Source: Bacteroidales bacterium (GTDB lineage Bacteria; Bacteroidota; Bacteroidia; Bacteroidales; Tenuifilaceae). From it: a stretch of 64,000 nt of DNA. Positions 24,969 through 33,315 of the stretch are shown here, one piece after another; the stretch's first letter is position 1; each line of letters opens with the position of its first letter. The stretch lies in contig JACABB010000001.1 in the NCBI GenBank assembly GCA_013376985.1, positions 127,560 to 191,559 on the forward strand, in the 5' to 3' direction. The position numbers and the translations under genes are program-made. Below the pieces are notes generated by a model, which saw only the letters and a list, made by a program, of their open reading frames with translations, was not told the origin of the DNA and did no database searches.

Positions 24969-26588
24969 TTAAAAATGATAATCTACTCCAATTGAGAAGT
25001 CTACGTTTGTTCTATTATAGGTTTCTTTAGCAGTAGGTACACCATAACTTGCGTAATTAATACTCTTATTATCTGATGAATACATGGTATAAAGCATACC
25101 AAGATTTAATACCATTTTCTCTGAAACCTTAATTGCTCCACCAAAACCTACAGAATTTGAGGATAAACTATGACTTAAATCGGTTTGATACCCTTGACCA
25201 ACACCTGTTTTACCGTAAAGATAACCAGCCGATATCAAAATTTTGTCAGTAATATCATACTCACCACCTAAAGCAACTTCGTATAAATTTCCATCAATTA
25301 TCTTCTTAACACCTGGTGCCGATTCAATAATAGCGTCTTTATCAAAATAGTAATGTAAACCAGCACTCATTCTCAGCTGAGGAAGAGCTTTATAGCCAAT
25401 ACCAACAGATAGAATTGCGGGGATATCACTTCTAATCTTATTACCATCAGTAAATAGACCTGTTCCATCAACCTTGGTTTTATTTGTAAGTGTAAGTTTG
25501 GTTCTAAATTCATACCTAATACCAATGTTTAATTTCTCTCCAAAGGTAAGGTTTGCACCAAAAATTGGGGTGTAGCCTGTGCCGGTTTGGTCTGCATCAA
25601 CATCTTTATCCGCAGTTGCAGCTGCATTTGCTGTCATTGTTGTAGCCTTCCCTGCATAAGTGGTTGAAGCACCAGATAAAAAAGCTTGAGTTTGTGCTAT
25701 TGTCATGCCTGTAGGGTTACCTCCTAAAGATGTAATAGTCCCTTGTAATGTTGCTACTTGAGTTGGTGTTAAACCAGCGGCAGTACCATTGGATAATAAA
25801 ACAGATCCCCCACCACCAGTAATAACTGGTTGCAATGATGTGGCTGATCCTGAGAGCTGATTTGAAACCCCTGTAAGGTAAGTAGCGCCATCAGTAAAGA
25901 ATTGGGTTGCCATGACCATTCCACCATTATACGAAGCACCAAACGCTGGGTAATTTGGATTAATCATTATGTTTTTCAGATACCCTTTATAGGTGTTTTT
26001 GGCAAAAATCATTCGTGCTCCTGCAGAAACGGAAATCATATCGTTAATGGCATAACTGGCATTGAGCTGAGCACCCCAGAATACACTTGTTCCTTTAAAA
26101 TTAATGTCCGCAGAATAATTGTTAGTAGGAATACTAGGTGTATTTGCATTCAGCATAGCAGGAATTGCCGAAACAGGAATTTCAAAACTTGGAAGACCGG
26201 TGTTATATTTTGCAGATCCTCCCCCTGAGTTTGGTTGAAAACCAAAACCAAAAGCAATTTTATTTTTCTTGTACACTGCATAAAGATCTGGGAATAGTGG
26301 TGCTACTACATCACCAATATATTTTGCCTCATGAAGTAAAGGAAACTTGTTTTCGATTGTTTTTTTCTGAAAAATTGATTGGTTGCTTAAAGATAGATGA
26401 AATCCATCAGCAAGTTTTGTTAATCCTGCTGGATTATAGTAAACCGCATCCAAACTTGTAGATGCATCACGTGCAAGCATGCGAACATATGATGCACTCT
26501 GATTTGCATTGGTTACAATACCACCTGCAAATGTTGCAATTGGTGATATAAATCCTGTAAATAGTAAAGCAATTAGTACTCTTTTCAT
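24969..26588 (-). CDS. OmpP1/FadL/TodX-family outer membrane transporter
   Basis: 539 residues from the ATG at 26586-26588, which starts the signal peptide MKRVLIALLFTGFISPIATFAGG. The mature N-terminus carries NANQSASYVRMLARDAS and the family's DAVYYNPAGL motif. Alternating beta-strands follow, ending in a C-terminal aromatic strand (VDFSIGVDYHF). The family forms 14-stranded barrels with an N-terminal hatch that admit long-chain fatty acids or other hydrophobic molecules. Residues of about 212-342 are a Gly/Ala/Thr-rich segment without strong strand pattern, longer than usual for the family, probably an extracellular loop. The downstream TPR-like gene seems co-transcribed. Confidence 0.88.
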   Translation of the reverse strand: MKRVLIALLFTGFISPIATFAGGIVTNANQSASYVRMLARDASTSLDAVYYNPAGLTKLADGFHLSLSNQSIFQKKTIENKFPLLHEAKYIGDVVAPLFPDLYAVYKKNKIAFGFGFQPNSGGGSAKYNTGLPSFEIPVSAIPAMLNANTPSIPTNNYSADINFKGTSVFWGAQLNASYAINDMISVSAGARMIFAKNTYKGYLKNIMINPNYPAFGASYNGGMVMATQFFTDGATYLTGVSNQLSGSATSLQPVITGGGGSVLLSNGTAAGLTPTQVATLQGTITSLGGNPTGMTIAQTQAFLSGASTTYAGKATTMTANAAATADKDVDADQTGTGYTPIFGANLTFGEKLNIGIRYEFRTKLTLTNKTKVDGTGLFTDGNKIRSDIPAILSVGIGYKALPQLRMSAGLHYYFDKDAIIESAPGVKKIIDGNLYEVALGGEYDITDKILISAGYLYGKTGVGQGYQTDLSHSLSSNSVGFGGAIKVSEKMVLNLGMLYTMYSSDNKSINYASYGVPTAKETYNRTNVDFSIGVDYHF

Positions 26589-27243
26589 AAACATTAATTT
26601 AAGGTTATTACTTTTTTTCATTTAGGTTAAATTGAACGTATGTTCTATACGATTGTTTGAAACAAAAAGATGCTTCACCTGCAATCTATTTAGATAAAAA
26701 AGAAAGAGATCAAATGATCAGAAATTGGGAAAAAAATCCTGTTTTTAGACCTATGTTACAGGAATCGTGATGAATAAAAAAATGATCGGGACGGTTAAAC
26801 TTAAGGATATGAAATTTTAGCGAATAGGCATCAACCGGGGTTTCGTTCAGATCTAAACCACCATAAAAGACAGCGTAAAGTGATTTTTTAATAAATCGCT
26901 TTACAAAAATATAATATCCTACAATTGCTAGAAATAATCTTGCCCTTTGCATCGAATCAGGGTGTCAATTTAAATGCTAATATAGGTATTTCTGAATAAC
27001 AATAAAACATTTTAAAAATGAAGTGATTAATTATAAAAGCCTTTTATCTTCCAATCACATATTTATCAGGTGTTTTACATGTTAAACAACATGAATAAAT
27101 TTTATTCTCTAAAAAATATGTGATCCTTGTTTTTTATTAACTTATCCGACAAATTAAACCGATGACTCACTTAATGAGTCAAATTGTTTTTAAATGCATT
27201 TTGAAAACAATGGTGGATACTAATTTGTTAATAAATTAAAAAT
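26589..27243. other. Long AT-rich spacer with one doubtful small ORF
   Basis: 655 bp between the OmpP1-type gene and the C1 peptidase gene. The segment 26710-26952 holds a possible 80-codon minus-strand frame (listed separately). The rest is very AT-rich. An 18-nt motif shared with 2309-2326 lies at 26641-26658, 53 bp upstream of the porin start. Confidence 0.4.
26710..26952 (-). CDS. Possible small protein, unknown
   Basis: 80 codons from ATG to stop, in a patch with higher GC than the surrounding spacer. The product is basic and hydrophobic at the N-terminus (RARLFLAIVGYYIFVKRFIKK) and has no motif I recognise. It could be a decayed fragment or chance ORF. Confidence 0.3.
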   Translation of the reverse strand: MQRARLFLAIVGYYIFVKRFIKKSLYAVFYGGLDLNETPVDAYSLKFHILKFNRPDHFFIHHDSCNIGLKTGFFSQFLII

Positions 27244-28473
27244 ATGAAATCACTTAGCGGATTATTAAAATTGAGCCTTATTGGTTTGATTTTGTTGATA
27301 TTTACTGGTGGGCTTCACTCTCAGGACAGCGGGAATGGGTATACTTTTACAATGCTTAAGCAAATTAAAACCACTCCTGTAAAAAATCAACAAAGCACAG
27401 GTACATGCTGGAGTTTTGCTACAACCTCTTTCATCGAAACAGAGTTAATCCGCTTAGGTCAACCCGAATATGATCTGTCGGAAATGTATTTTGTAAGGTG
27501 TGCATATTCCGACAAAGCCAATCTTTATGTCAGATATCAGGGTACAAATAATTTTGGTCAAGGGGGACAGGCTCATGATGTTTTGAACATGATGAGAAAT
27601 TATGGTATTGCCACCGAAGAATCTTATCCAGGCAAAAATTATGGTAGCAATGACCATGTTCACGGTGAACTGGAATCAGTACTAAAAGCTTTCCTTGACG
27701 CTGTTGTTAAAAATCCTAATAAAAAATTAACAACAGCTTGGGCTCCTGCATATGAATCAATTCTTGATGCATATCTAGGTAAGATTCCAACTGAAATAAA
27801 CGTTATTGGGAAAAAAATTACCCCTAAATCATTCCTGGAATCAACAGGTTTGAAATTAGATGATTATATTGAAATAACCTCATTCAACCACCACCCATTC
27901 TATCAAAACTTCATACTTGAGATTCCCGATAACTGGCATCGCGATATGTACTATAATGTTCCAATCAATGATCTTATGGCACTAATTGATAATGCTTTAA
28001 TGAATGGGTATTCCGTTTGCTGGGATGGAGATGTTAGCGAAAAAGGCTTTGCTTATAGAAAAGGGGTAGCCATTCTACCGGCAACAAAGATGGAAGATCT
28101 TAAAAACACCGATATGAGCAGATGGACCGAGGTTTCAGAAAAAGATCGAATTGCTCAAATGTTCACTTTTAATGGGCCAGTACCCGAAATAAATGTTACT
28201 CAAGAAAATCGTCAGTTAAGTTTTGATAATCAAACAACAACCGATGATCATTTAATGCATCTTGTGGGCATTGCAAAAGATCAGAATGGAACAAAGTACT
28301 ACTATACCAAAAATAGTTGGGGAACAGAAAATCATATTTATAACGGCTTTTTTTATATGTCTGAATCTTTTGTGAAAATGAAAGCCATTGCAATTCTTGT
28401 GCATAAAGATGCTATTCCTACTGAAATAGCTACTAAAATGGGGATTGTTAAGTTTAGAAATATTACTAAATAA
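27244..28473 (+). CDS. Secreted C1-family (bleomycin hydrolase/PepC-like) cysteine peptidase
   Basis: 409 residues. A signal sequence (MKSLSGLLKLSLIGLILLIFTGGLHSQ) is followed at once by the papain-type catalytic region. The oxyanion Gln and nucleophile are in VKNQQSTGTCWSFA (Gln50, Cys55), the catalytic His is His339 in DDHLMHLVGIA and the Asn is Asn357 in KNSWG. The long insert between Cys and His and the HLMH spacing resemble the C1B group (bleomycin hydrolase, aminopeptidase C). Those enzymes are normally cytosolic hexamers, so an exported version is notable but is known from other Bacteroidota. A terminator follows. All catalytic residues are intact. Confidence 0.9.
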   Translation: MKSLSGLLKLSLIGLILLIFTGGLHSQDSGNGYTFTMLKQIKTTPVKNQQSTGTCWSFATTSFIETELIRLGQPEYDLSEMYFVRCAYSDKANLYVRYQGTNNFGQGGQAHDVLNMMRNYGIATEESYPGKNYGSNDHVHGELESVLKAFLDAVVKNPNKKLTTAWAPAYESILDAYLGKIPTEINVIGKKITPKSFLESTGLKLDDYIEITSFNHHPFYQNFILEIPDNWHRDMYYNVPINDLMALIDNALMNGYSVCWDGDVSEKGFAYRKGVAILPATKMEDLKNTDMSRWTEVSEKDRIAQMFTFNGPVPEINVTQENRQLSFDNQTTTDDHLMHLVGIAKDQNGTKYYYTKNSWGTENHIYNGFFYMSESFVKMKAIAILVHKDAIPTEIATKMGIVKFRNITK

Positions 28474-28496
28474 TCGGCTTGTATAAAATGTCGTGG

Positions 28497-28530
28497 AAAC
28501 CTGATAGAAAACAAAACTATCAGGTTTTTT
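28497..28530. terminator. Terminator between the C1 peptidase and LuxE-like genes
   Basis: An 11-bp stem (AAACCTGATAG 28497-28507 with CTATCAGGTTT 28517-28527) followed by Ts. It can serve both convergent genes. Confidence 0.82.
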
Positions 28531-28534
28531 CGTT

Positions 28535-29518
28535 TCAATAAACCAAAAGATTACAACCTCTTAGCTGTGCTTCATTCATCCTTCCTAAAATTTCAAATGA
28601 GCCATCATCATAGGTTTTACCTAAGTCTTCAGTTTGAATAAATGAGCAGGAATAAATATTTGCAAGATCAATTATATTGATAGCACCAGCTTTTTGATGT
28701 GATAATGTTGTGAAGGGATCATATGGATCGCGAACTACTACCTTCATCCAATTTGGACATTTAAAAATACCCTTACCATCAGAATAGGCTTGCGATAAGA
28801 GTTCTGTCATTCCATATTCGGAATGAATCTCCTTTACACCGAAAGCATTACACAGCTGATGGTGTAACTCTTCCCTTATCATCTCTTTTCTTCGACCCTT
28901 CATACCCCCAGTCTCCATTACAATAGAGTTTTTCAACTTAAAGGTATGCTTTTCTGTAAAGTCAACAAGGGCAAATGAAACGCCTATCAATAAACACTTT
29001 TGTCCATTGGAATCCAAGCGATCAAGGATTTCTGTGAGATTATCAAATTCATTCAAAAAAAAACCGCTTTCAGGATGCTGGGATTGCTTGATTAAATTAT
29101 CCACCATAAAAACTAAAGACGATCCTTGGCGTTCAATATATGATGGAAGCAATGCTAGGATACAATAATCGGTAGGATTACCATAGAAATGGTTAAACGC
29201 TGAGGTGAAACTCTTTATATACAACTCAATATCAGTAACAAAATGCCTGCTCGTTTGATTTCCAGTTGTTCCACTACTTTCAAAAATTGCTTGAACTTCA
29301 ACCCCCAACGGCTTTATCTCTCTTGATTTAAAAAACTGAATAGGAAGAAATGGAATTTTTTCAAAATGGTTTATTTTTTCTGGGTTGATCTTAAGTCGTT
29401 CGATATACTCCTTATAAATAGGAATACTTTGAGCCTGATATCGAAAAACCTCAAGGGCAAACCTTTCAAACTCCTCTTTGCTGCTAATTTGAAAAATCTC
29501 TCCTCTTAAATTATCCAT
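28535..29518 (-). CDS. LuxE-like acyl-protein synthetase / adenylate-forming enzyme
   Basis: 327 residues from the ATG at 29516-29518 (a TTG 18 bp upstream is also in frame). It matches the LuxE acyl-protein synthetase family: IPFLPIQFFKSREI, the phosphate-binding loop FESSGTTGNQTSRH, FLNEFDNL, METGGMKGRRKEM and a SEYGMTELLSQAY segment, then FIQTEDLGKTYDDGSFEILGRMNEAQLRGC. Members activate fatty or other carboxylic acids as adenylates and hand them to an acceptor. No luxCD or carrier protein gene is near, so the acid and acceptor are unknown. In Bacteroidota similar genes stand alone beside cell-envelope genes. Convergent with the C1 peptidase gene. Confidence 0.82.
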   Translation of the reverse strand: MDNLRGEIFQISSKEEFERFALEVFRYQAQSIPIYKEYIERLKINPEKINHFEKIPFLPIQFFKSREIKPLGVEVQAIFESSGTTGNQTSRHFVTDIELYIKSFTSAFNHFYGNPTDYCILALLPSYIERQGSSLVFMVDNLIKQSQHPESGFFLNEFDNLTEILDRLDSNGQKCLLIGVSFALVDFTEKHTFKLKNSIVMETGGMKGRRKEMIREELHHQLCNAFGVKEIHSEYGMTELLSQAYSDGKGIFKCPNWMKVVVRDPYDPFTTLSHQKAGAINIIDLANIYSCSFIQTEDLGKTYDDGSFEILGRMNEAQLRGCNLLVY

Positions 29519-30018
29519 TCTGCAAAGATATGTCAAGAGTTTAATTTACTAAAAAAATAAGACTGGTATCTGATTGTGATCTAAAATGATTTTGATTTAA
29601 GCATAACATCATGAAACTAAACACTATTACAAAATTTTCATTTTAGAAAGCATTGTAGATTGTGCTTTTTATTCTACCTTTCTGTTAAATCAATTGTTTT
29701 GACGTATTAGTAATGATCTCAGTTTTTATAAATTGACTTCTTTTGATAAGCCTTATAAACATTAGTAAGTGCTTACAATTTCCTAATATTCAACATTGTA
29801 AAATATTAATTGTGTTTAGTTATTAGATTAAAAACTTTACAATTAATTTTATCAAAAATCTATTAAGAAAAACGCTTATCCCTGTGTGTTATTACAAAAA
29901 CTAACTCAAAGGCTTCTGCCAAAATCAATCAGTTTACGAAAAAGAGGATGGTGAGAAGAAAATAATGATAGTAAAGGATAGCTAATGTTTTAGTTCGTAT
30001 CTTTTAAAAAAGGAAATC
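29519..30018. other. AT-rich spacer upstream of the broken AlbA_2 gene
   Basis: 500 bp of very AT-rich sequence between divergent genes. No ORF, RNA gene, terminator or clear repeat is visible. It presumably holds both divergent promoters, but I find no perfect TTG/TAnnTTTG pair. Confidence 0.4.
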
Positions 30019-31473
30019 ATGAACCAACAAGAACTTGAAATGTTACTCAAAGACCTTCAAGCCCTACCTAAAGAATGCGAGTAGGTAGAATTCAAAGTTA
30101 ATAATTCGAATCCACAGGAGATCGGCGAGTATCTTTCAGCACTTAGTAACGGTGCATGTTATCATAAACAGCCTTATGGATATCTTGTATTTGGCGTTGA
30201 AGATACTTCTCATAGATTCATTGGAACTTCGTTTCGCCCTTTAACTGAAAAAAAAGGCAATCAGGAATTAGAAAATTGGCTAGCAACACAACTAAATCCA
30301 AGAATTGATTTAAACATATTCGAATTTGATTTCGGGAATATGCATTTTTCTATTCTTAGAATTGAAGCTACTCGTAATACTCCAGTAAGTTTTAAGGGTG
30401 AATTTTATATAAGAATTGGTAGTTACAAAAAACGTCTGGACGAATTTCCTGAAAGAGAAAGGAAGATATGGAATATTGAGAAACAACTTGTTTTTGAAAA
30501 TGAATTTGCCAAAGAAAATGTTTTTGAGGAAGAGGTTTTAACCCTGATCGATTACCCATCATTCTTTGAATTATTAAAACTTCCTCTTCCAGATAGTAGA
30601 ACTGCAATACTTGAACGATTAATACAAGAAAGAATAATTGTAAAAAATTCAAAAGGTTACAATGTTCGAAATATTGGTGCATTGCTGTTTGCCAAAGATA
30701 TTGAGATGTTTGACCTAATAGCCCGAAAAGCAATAAGAGTTGTATTTTACGATGGTAACAACAGGATAAAAACTAAAAAAGAGCAATTAGGAAAAAAGGG
30801 TTACGCTATAGGTTTTGAAGGATTAATCAAATATTTAGAAGATCAACTTCCCTCTAATGAAATTATTGATAAAGCATTAAGAAAAAAGGTTACGCTTTAT
30901 CCAATCCTTGCTCTTAGAGAATTAGTTGCGAATGCAATTATTCATCAAGACTTCAGTATAAAAGGAAGTTCTCCAATGGTTGAAATATTTGATAATAGAA
31001 TTGAAATAACAAATCCTGGCAAGCCACTAATAGATCCTCTTCGTTTTGTTGATCATAACCCCGAGAGTCGAAATGAAATACTTGCTCGATTTATGAGAAG
31101 AGTAAATATCTGCGAAGAACGAGGAAGCGGTATTGATAAAGTTGTTTTTGAATGCGAATTCAATCAACTTCCTGCCCCTGAAATAATTGTTGGGGATAAT
31201 TATACTAGGGTTATTTTATTTAGCCACAAGGGTCTCAAAAATATGGATAAGCAAGATAAAGTTCGTGCTTGTTACCTTCATGCTTGTTTAAAATATGTCT
31301 CCGGCGAATATATGACCAATCAAAGTTTACGAGAAAGATTTGGAATTGAAGAACACAATTATTCTATTGCTTCCCGAATTATTTCAGACACAAAAGATGC
31401 CAAATTAATAAAAGATTATGATCCTGATAATAAATCAAGAACATATGCTAAATATGTTCCTTATTGGCTTTAA
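30019..31473 (+). pseudogene. AlbA_2/Schlafen-type ATP-binding transcriptional regulator interrupted by an in-frame TAG
   Basis: A good ribosome site (AAAGGAAATC) precedes the ATG at 30019. After 21 codons the frame meets TAG at 30082-30084 within KECE-stop-VEFK, where the family has a Trp (EWxEFK), so a single G-to-A change of TGG explains the stop. The frame then stays open for 463 codons. The downstream part has the AlbA_2 core (YLSALSNGACYHKQ, YGYLVFGVED), a YIRIGSYKKRL strand and, further on, a GHKL-like ATP-binding region (LRELVANAIIHQDF, IEITNPGKP, ERGSGIDKVVFECE). ATG 30340 could restart a 377-residue protein that keeps the ATPase half but loses AlbA_2. TAG is a normal stop elsewhere in the window, so it is probably inactivated. 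Confidence 0.8.
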
Positions 31474-31854
31474 TTTCATGTGATTGCTTTGTTGCAACAT
31501 CTGTTAATTAACTTGCAAATTACTACATATCAATGTGTTTGGTCATGTGATGGTCATGTGACAATAAAAATAGTAGGCTCAAAATTGATGTCATCTAACC
31601 TTTTAAGTAAGAATTACATTCCTGTTTGAAAATTAGGAGAATTCAACACTGTATTCTATCTAATTCTTAAAATAACACATGTCTCGAAACAAAATAATCC
31701 CGAAATCCTCCTCTAGGTTGACTCTTTAAACAATCAGTATAATACTTAGATAAATTCAGAAATACTCGTACTGTTTTTACCTTAAAATCTATTGTTAATA
31801 CCTTCAACTTATCCTACTTTTACTCGTTCTTCTTGCACAAAACCCTTAAAAATT
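31474..31854. promoter_or_regulatory. Spacer upstream of pnt with repeated TCATGTGA octamers
   Basis: The octamer TCATGTGA occurs at 31476-31483, 31543-31550 and 31554-31561; the last two are in back-to-back copies of the 11-bp unit TGGTCATGTGA (31540-31561), a spacing of about one helical turn. This could be an operator for the pnt operon, but the repeats lie almost 300 bp before it. The rest is AT-rich with no ORF. Confidence 0.35.
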
Positions 31855-32982
31855 ATGGTATTAGGAATATTAAAAGAGACAAAAGACGAACGCAGGGTTG
31901 CCATGCTACCCGAAAGCGTTGCTGCTTTAGTTAAAATGAATGTGTCCGTAATTGTTGAGAATGATGCCGGATTAAGCGCATTTGCCAGCAATGCCGATTA
32001 TGAAGCGGTCGGTGCAAAACTGGATACAAAAGAGAATGTCATTAACCAATCAGAAGTATTGGTGAAAATCAATCCCCCTACTGATGAAGAGAAAGGGTTG
32101 TTGAAAGAGGGGAAAGTTTTTCTTGCCGTGTTAAATCCATACTTTAACACCAGTCTAGTAAAAGATTTGGCTGCAAAAAACATCACAAGCTTTAGCCTTG
32201 ATGTAATCCCACGAACTTCGCGCGCACAAGCAATGGACATCCTATCGTCAATGGCAACCGTTGCGGGATACAAAGCAGTGCTAACAGCAGCCAATACTCT
32301 ACCAAAATTCTTCCCAATGTTCATGACTGCCGCAGGAACAATTACTCCCGCTAAAGTGCTGATACTCGGTGCTGGTGTTGCAGGTCTTCAGGCCATTGCC
32401 ACATCACGTAAACTGGGAGCAGTAGTAGAAGTATTCGATGTACGTGCAGCCGTTAAAGAGGAAGTAACTGGAATAGGCGGAAAATTTATTGAGGTTGAAG
32501 GTGCTTCAGATGATAAAGCCGCTGGTGGCTACGCCGTTGAGCAATCCGAGGAGTTTAAGCAAAGGCAGGCACAAGCCATACACGACCATGCTATAAAATC
32601 CGATGTTGTAATTTGTACCGCTCAGATTCCTGGTAAAAAAGCACCGCTATTACTCAGAAAAACTACAGTGGAAGCCATGAAACCCGGTGCTGTAATTATA
32701 GATATTGCCGCCTCAACAGGAGGAAACTGCGAAGTAACCAAAAACAACGAAACTTATGTTTACAGTGGAGTTACGGTTATTGGTAATTCATTCTTTGCTG
32801 TTGATATGCCTTCGGATGCTAGCAAGATGTTTGGAAAGAACGTGATCAACTTCCTAAAACTTATCATAACCAAAGAGGGTAACTTAAACCTTAACTGGGA
32901 CGATGATATTGTTAAAGGTACTGCTGTTACTCACAACAAAGAGATTGTTCACGAAAGAATTAAATCAGTCATCAATAATTAA
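31855..32982 (+). CDS. pntA: NAD(P) transhydrogenase subunit alpha part 1 (PntA-type, NAD-binding)
   Basis: 375 residues from the ATG at 31855 (VLGILKETKDERRVAMLPE); 21 upstream in-frame codons are not family-like. This soluble domain I binds NAD(H) and passes hydride to the NADP-binding domain III of the beta subunit. Typical parts are the alanine-dehydrogenase-like N-terminus, FSLDVIPRTSRAQAMDILSSMAT, the Rossmann loop LGAGVAGLQAIATSRKLGAVVEVFDVR, and AAVKEEVTG. The transmembrane part of subunit alpha is a separate gene 14 bp downstream, as in many bacteria with a three-gene pnt operon. Confidence 0.93.
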   Translation: MVLGILKETKDERRVAMLPESVAALVKMNVSVIVENDAGLSAFASNADYEAVGAKLDTKENVINQSEVLVKINPPTDEEKGLLKEGKVFLAVLNPYFNTSLVKDLAAKNITSFSLDVIPRTSRAQAMDILSSMATVAGYKAVLTAANTLPKFFPMFMTAAGTITPAKVLILGAGVAGLQAIATSRKLGAVVEVFDVRAAVKEEVTGIGGKFIEVEGASDDKAAGGYAVEQSEEFKQRQAQAIHDHAIKSDVVICTAQIPGKKAPLLLRKTTVEAMKPGAVIIDIAASTGGNCEVTKNNETYVYSGVTVIGNSFFAVDMPSDASKMFGKNVINFLKLIITKEGNLNLNWDDDIVKGTAVTHNKEIVHERIKSVINN

Positions 32983-32996
32983 AAAAGATAATTGCA

Positions 32997-33302
32997 ATGG
33001 AAGAAGTATTGAAATTCTTTGTAGAATATAAGGAAATGATCTTCATTATTATCCTATCTATATTTCTTGGGATTGAAGTCATCTCGCATGTTCCAGCGGT
33101 TATGCATACTCCCCTTATGTCTGGTAGTAATGCTATCCATGGGGTTGTAATCATTGGTGCTATTATCGTGATGGGTCACGCACATGATACCCTCTCTCTT
33201 ATCTTTGGTTTCCTTGCTGTGATACTTGGGACACTGAACGTTGTTGGGGGCTTTGTAGTTACCGACCGTATGCTCGAAATGTTTAAGAAAAAGAAAAAAT
33301 AG
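32997..33302 (+). CDS. NAD(P) transhydrogenase subunit alpha part 2 (membrane)
   Basis: 101 residues with three or four transmembrane helices (MIFIIILSIFLGIEVI, AIHGVVIIGAIIVMG, LSLIFGFLAVILGTLNVVGGF). The motif VPAVMHTPLMSGSNAIHG is diagnostic for the alpha-subunit membrane segment (domain II). It sits between pntA part 1 and pntB in one operon with 13-14 bp spacings. Together with PntB it forms the proton channel. Confidence 0.93.
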   Translation: MEEVLKFFVEYKEMIFIIILSIFLGIEVISHVPAVMHTPLMSGSNAIHGVVIIGAIIVMGHAHDTLSLIFGFLAVILGTLNVVGGFVVTDRMLEMFKKKKK

Positions 33303-33315
33303 GGAGGATTAAATA

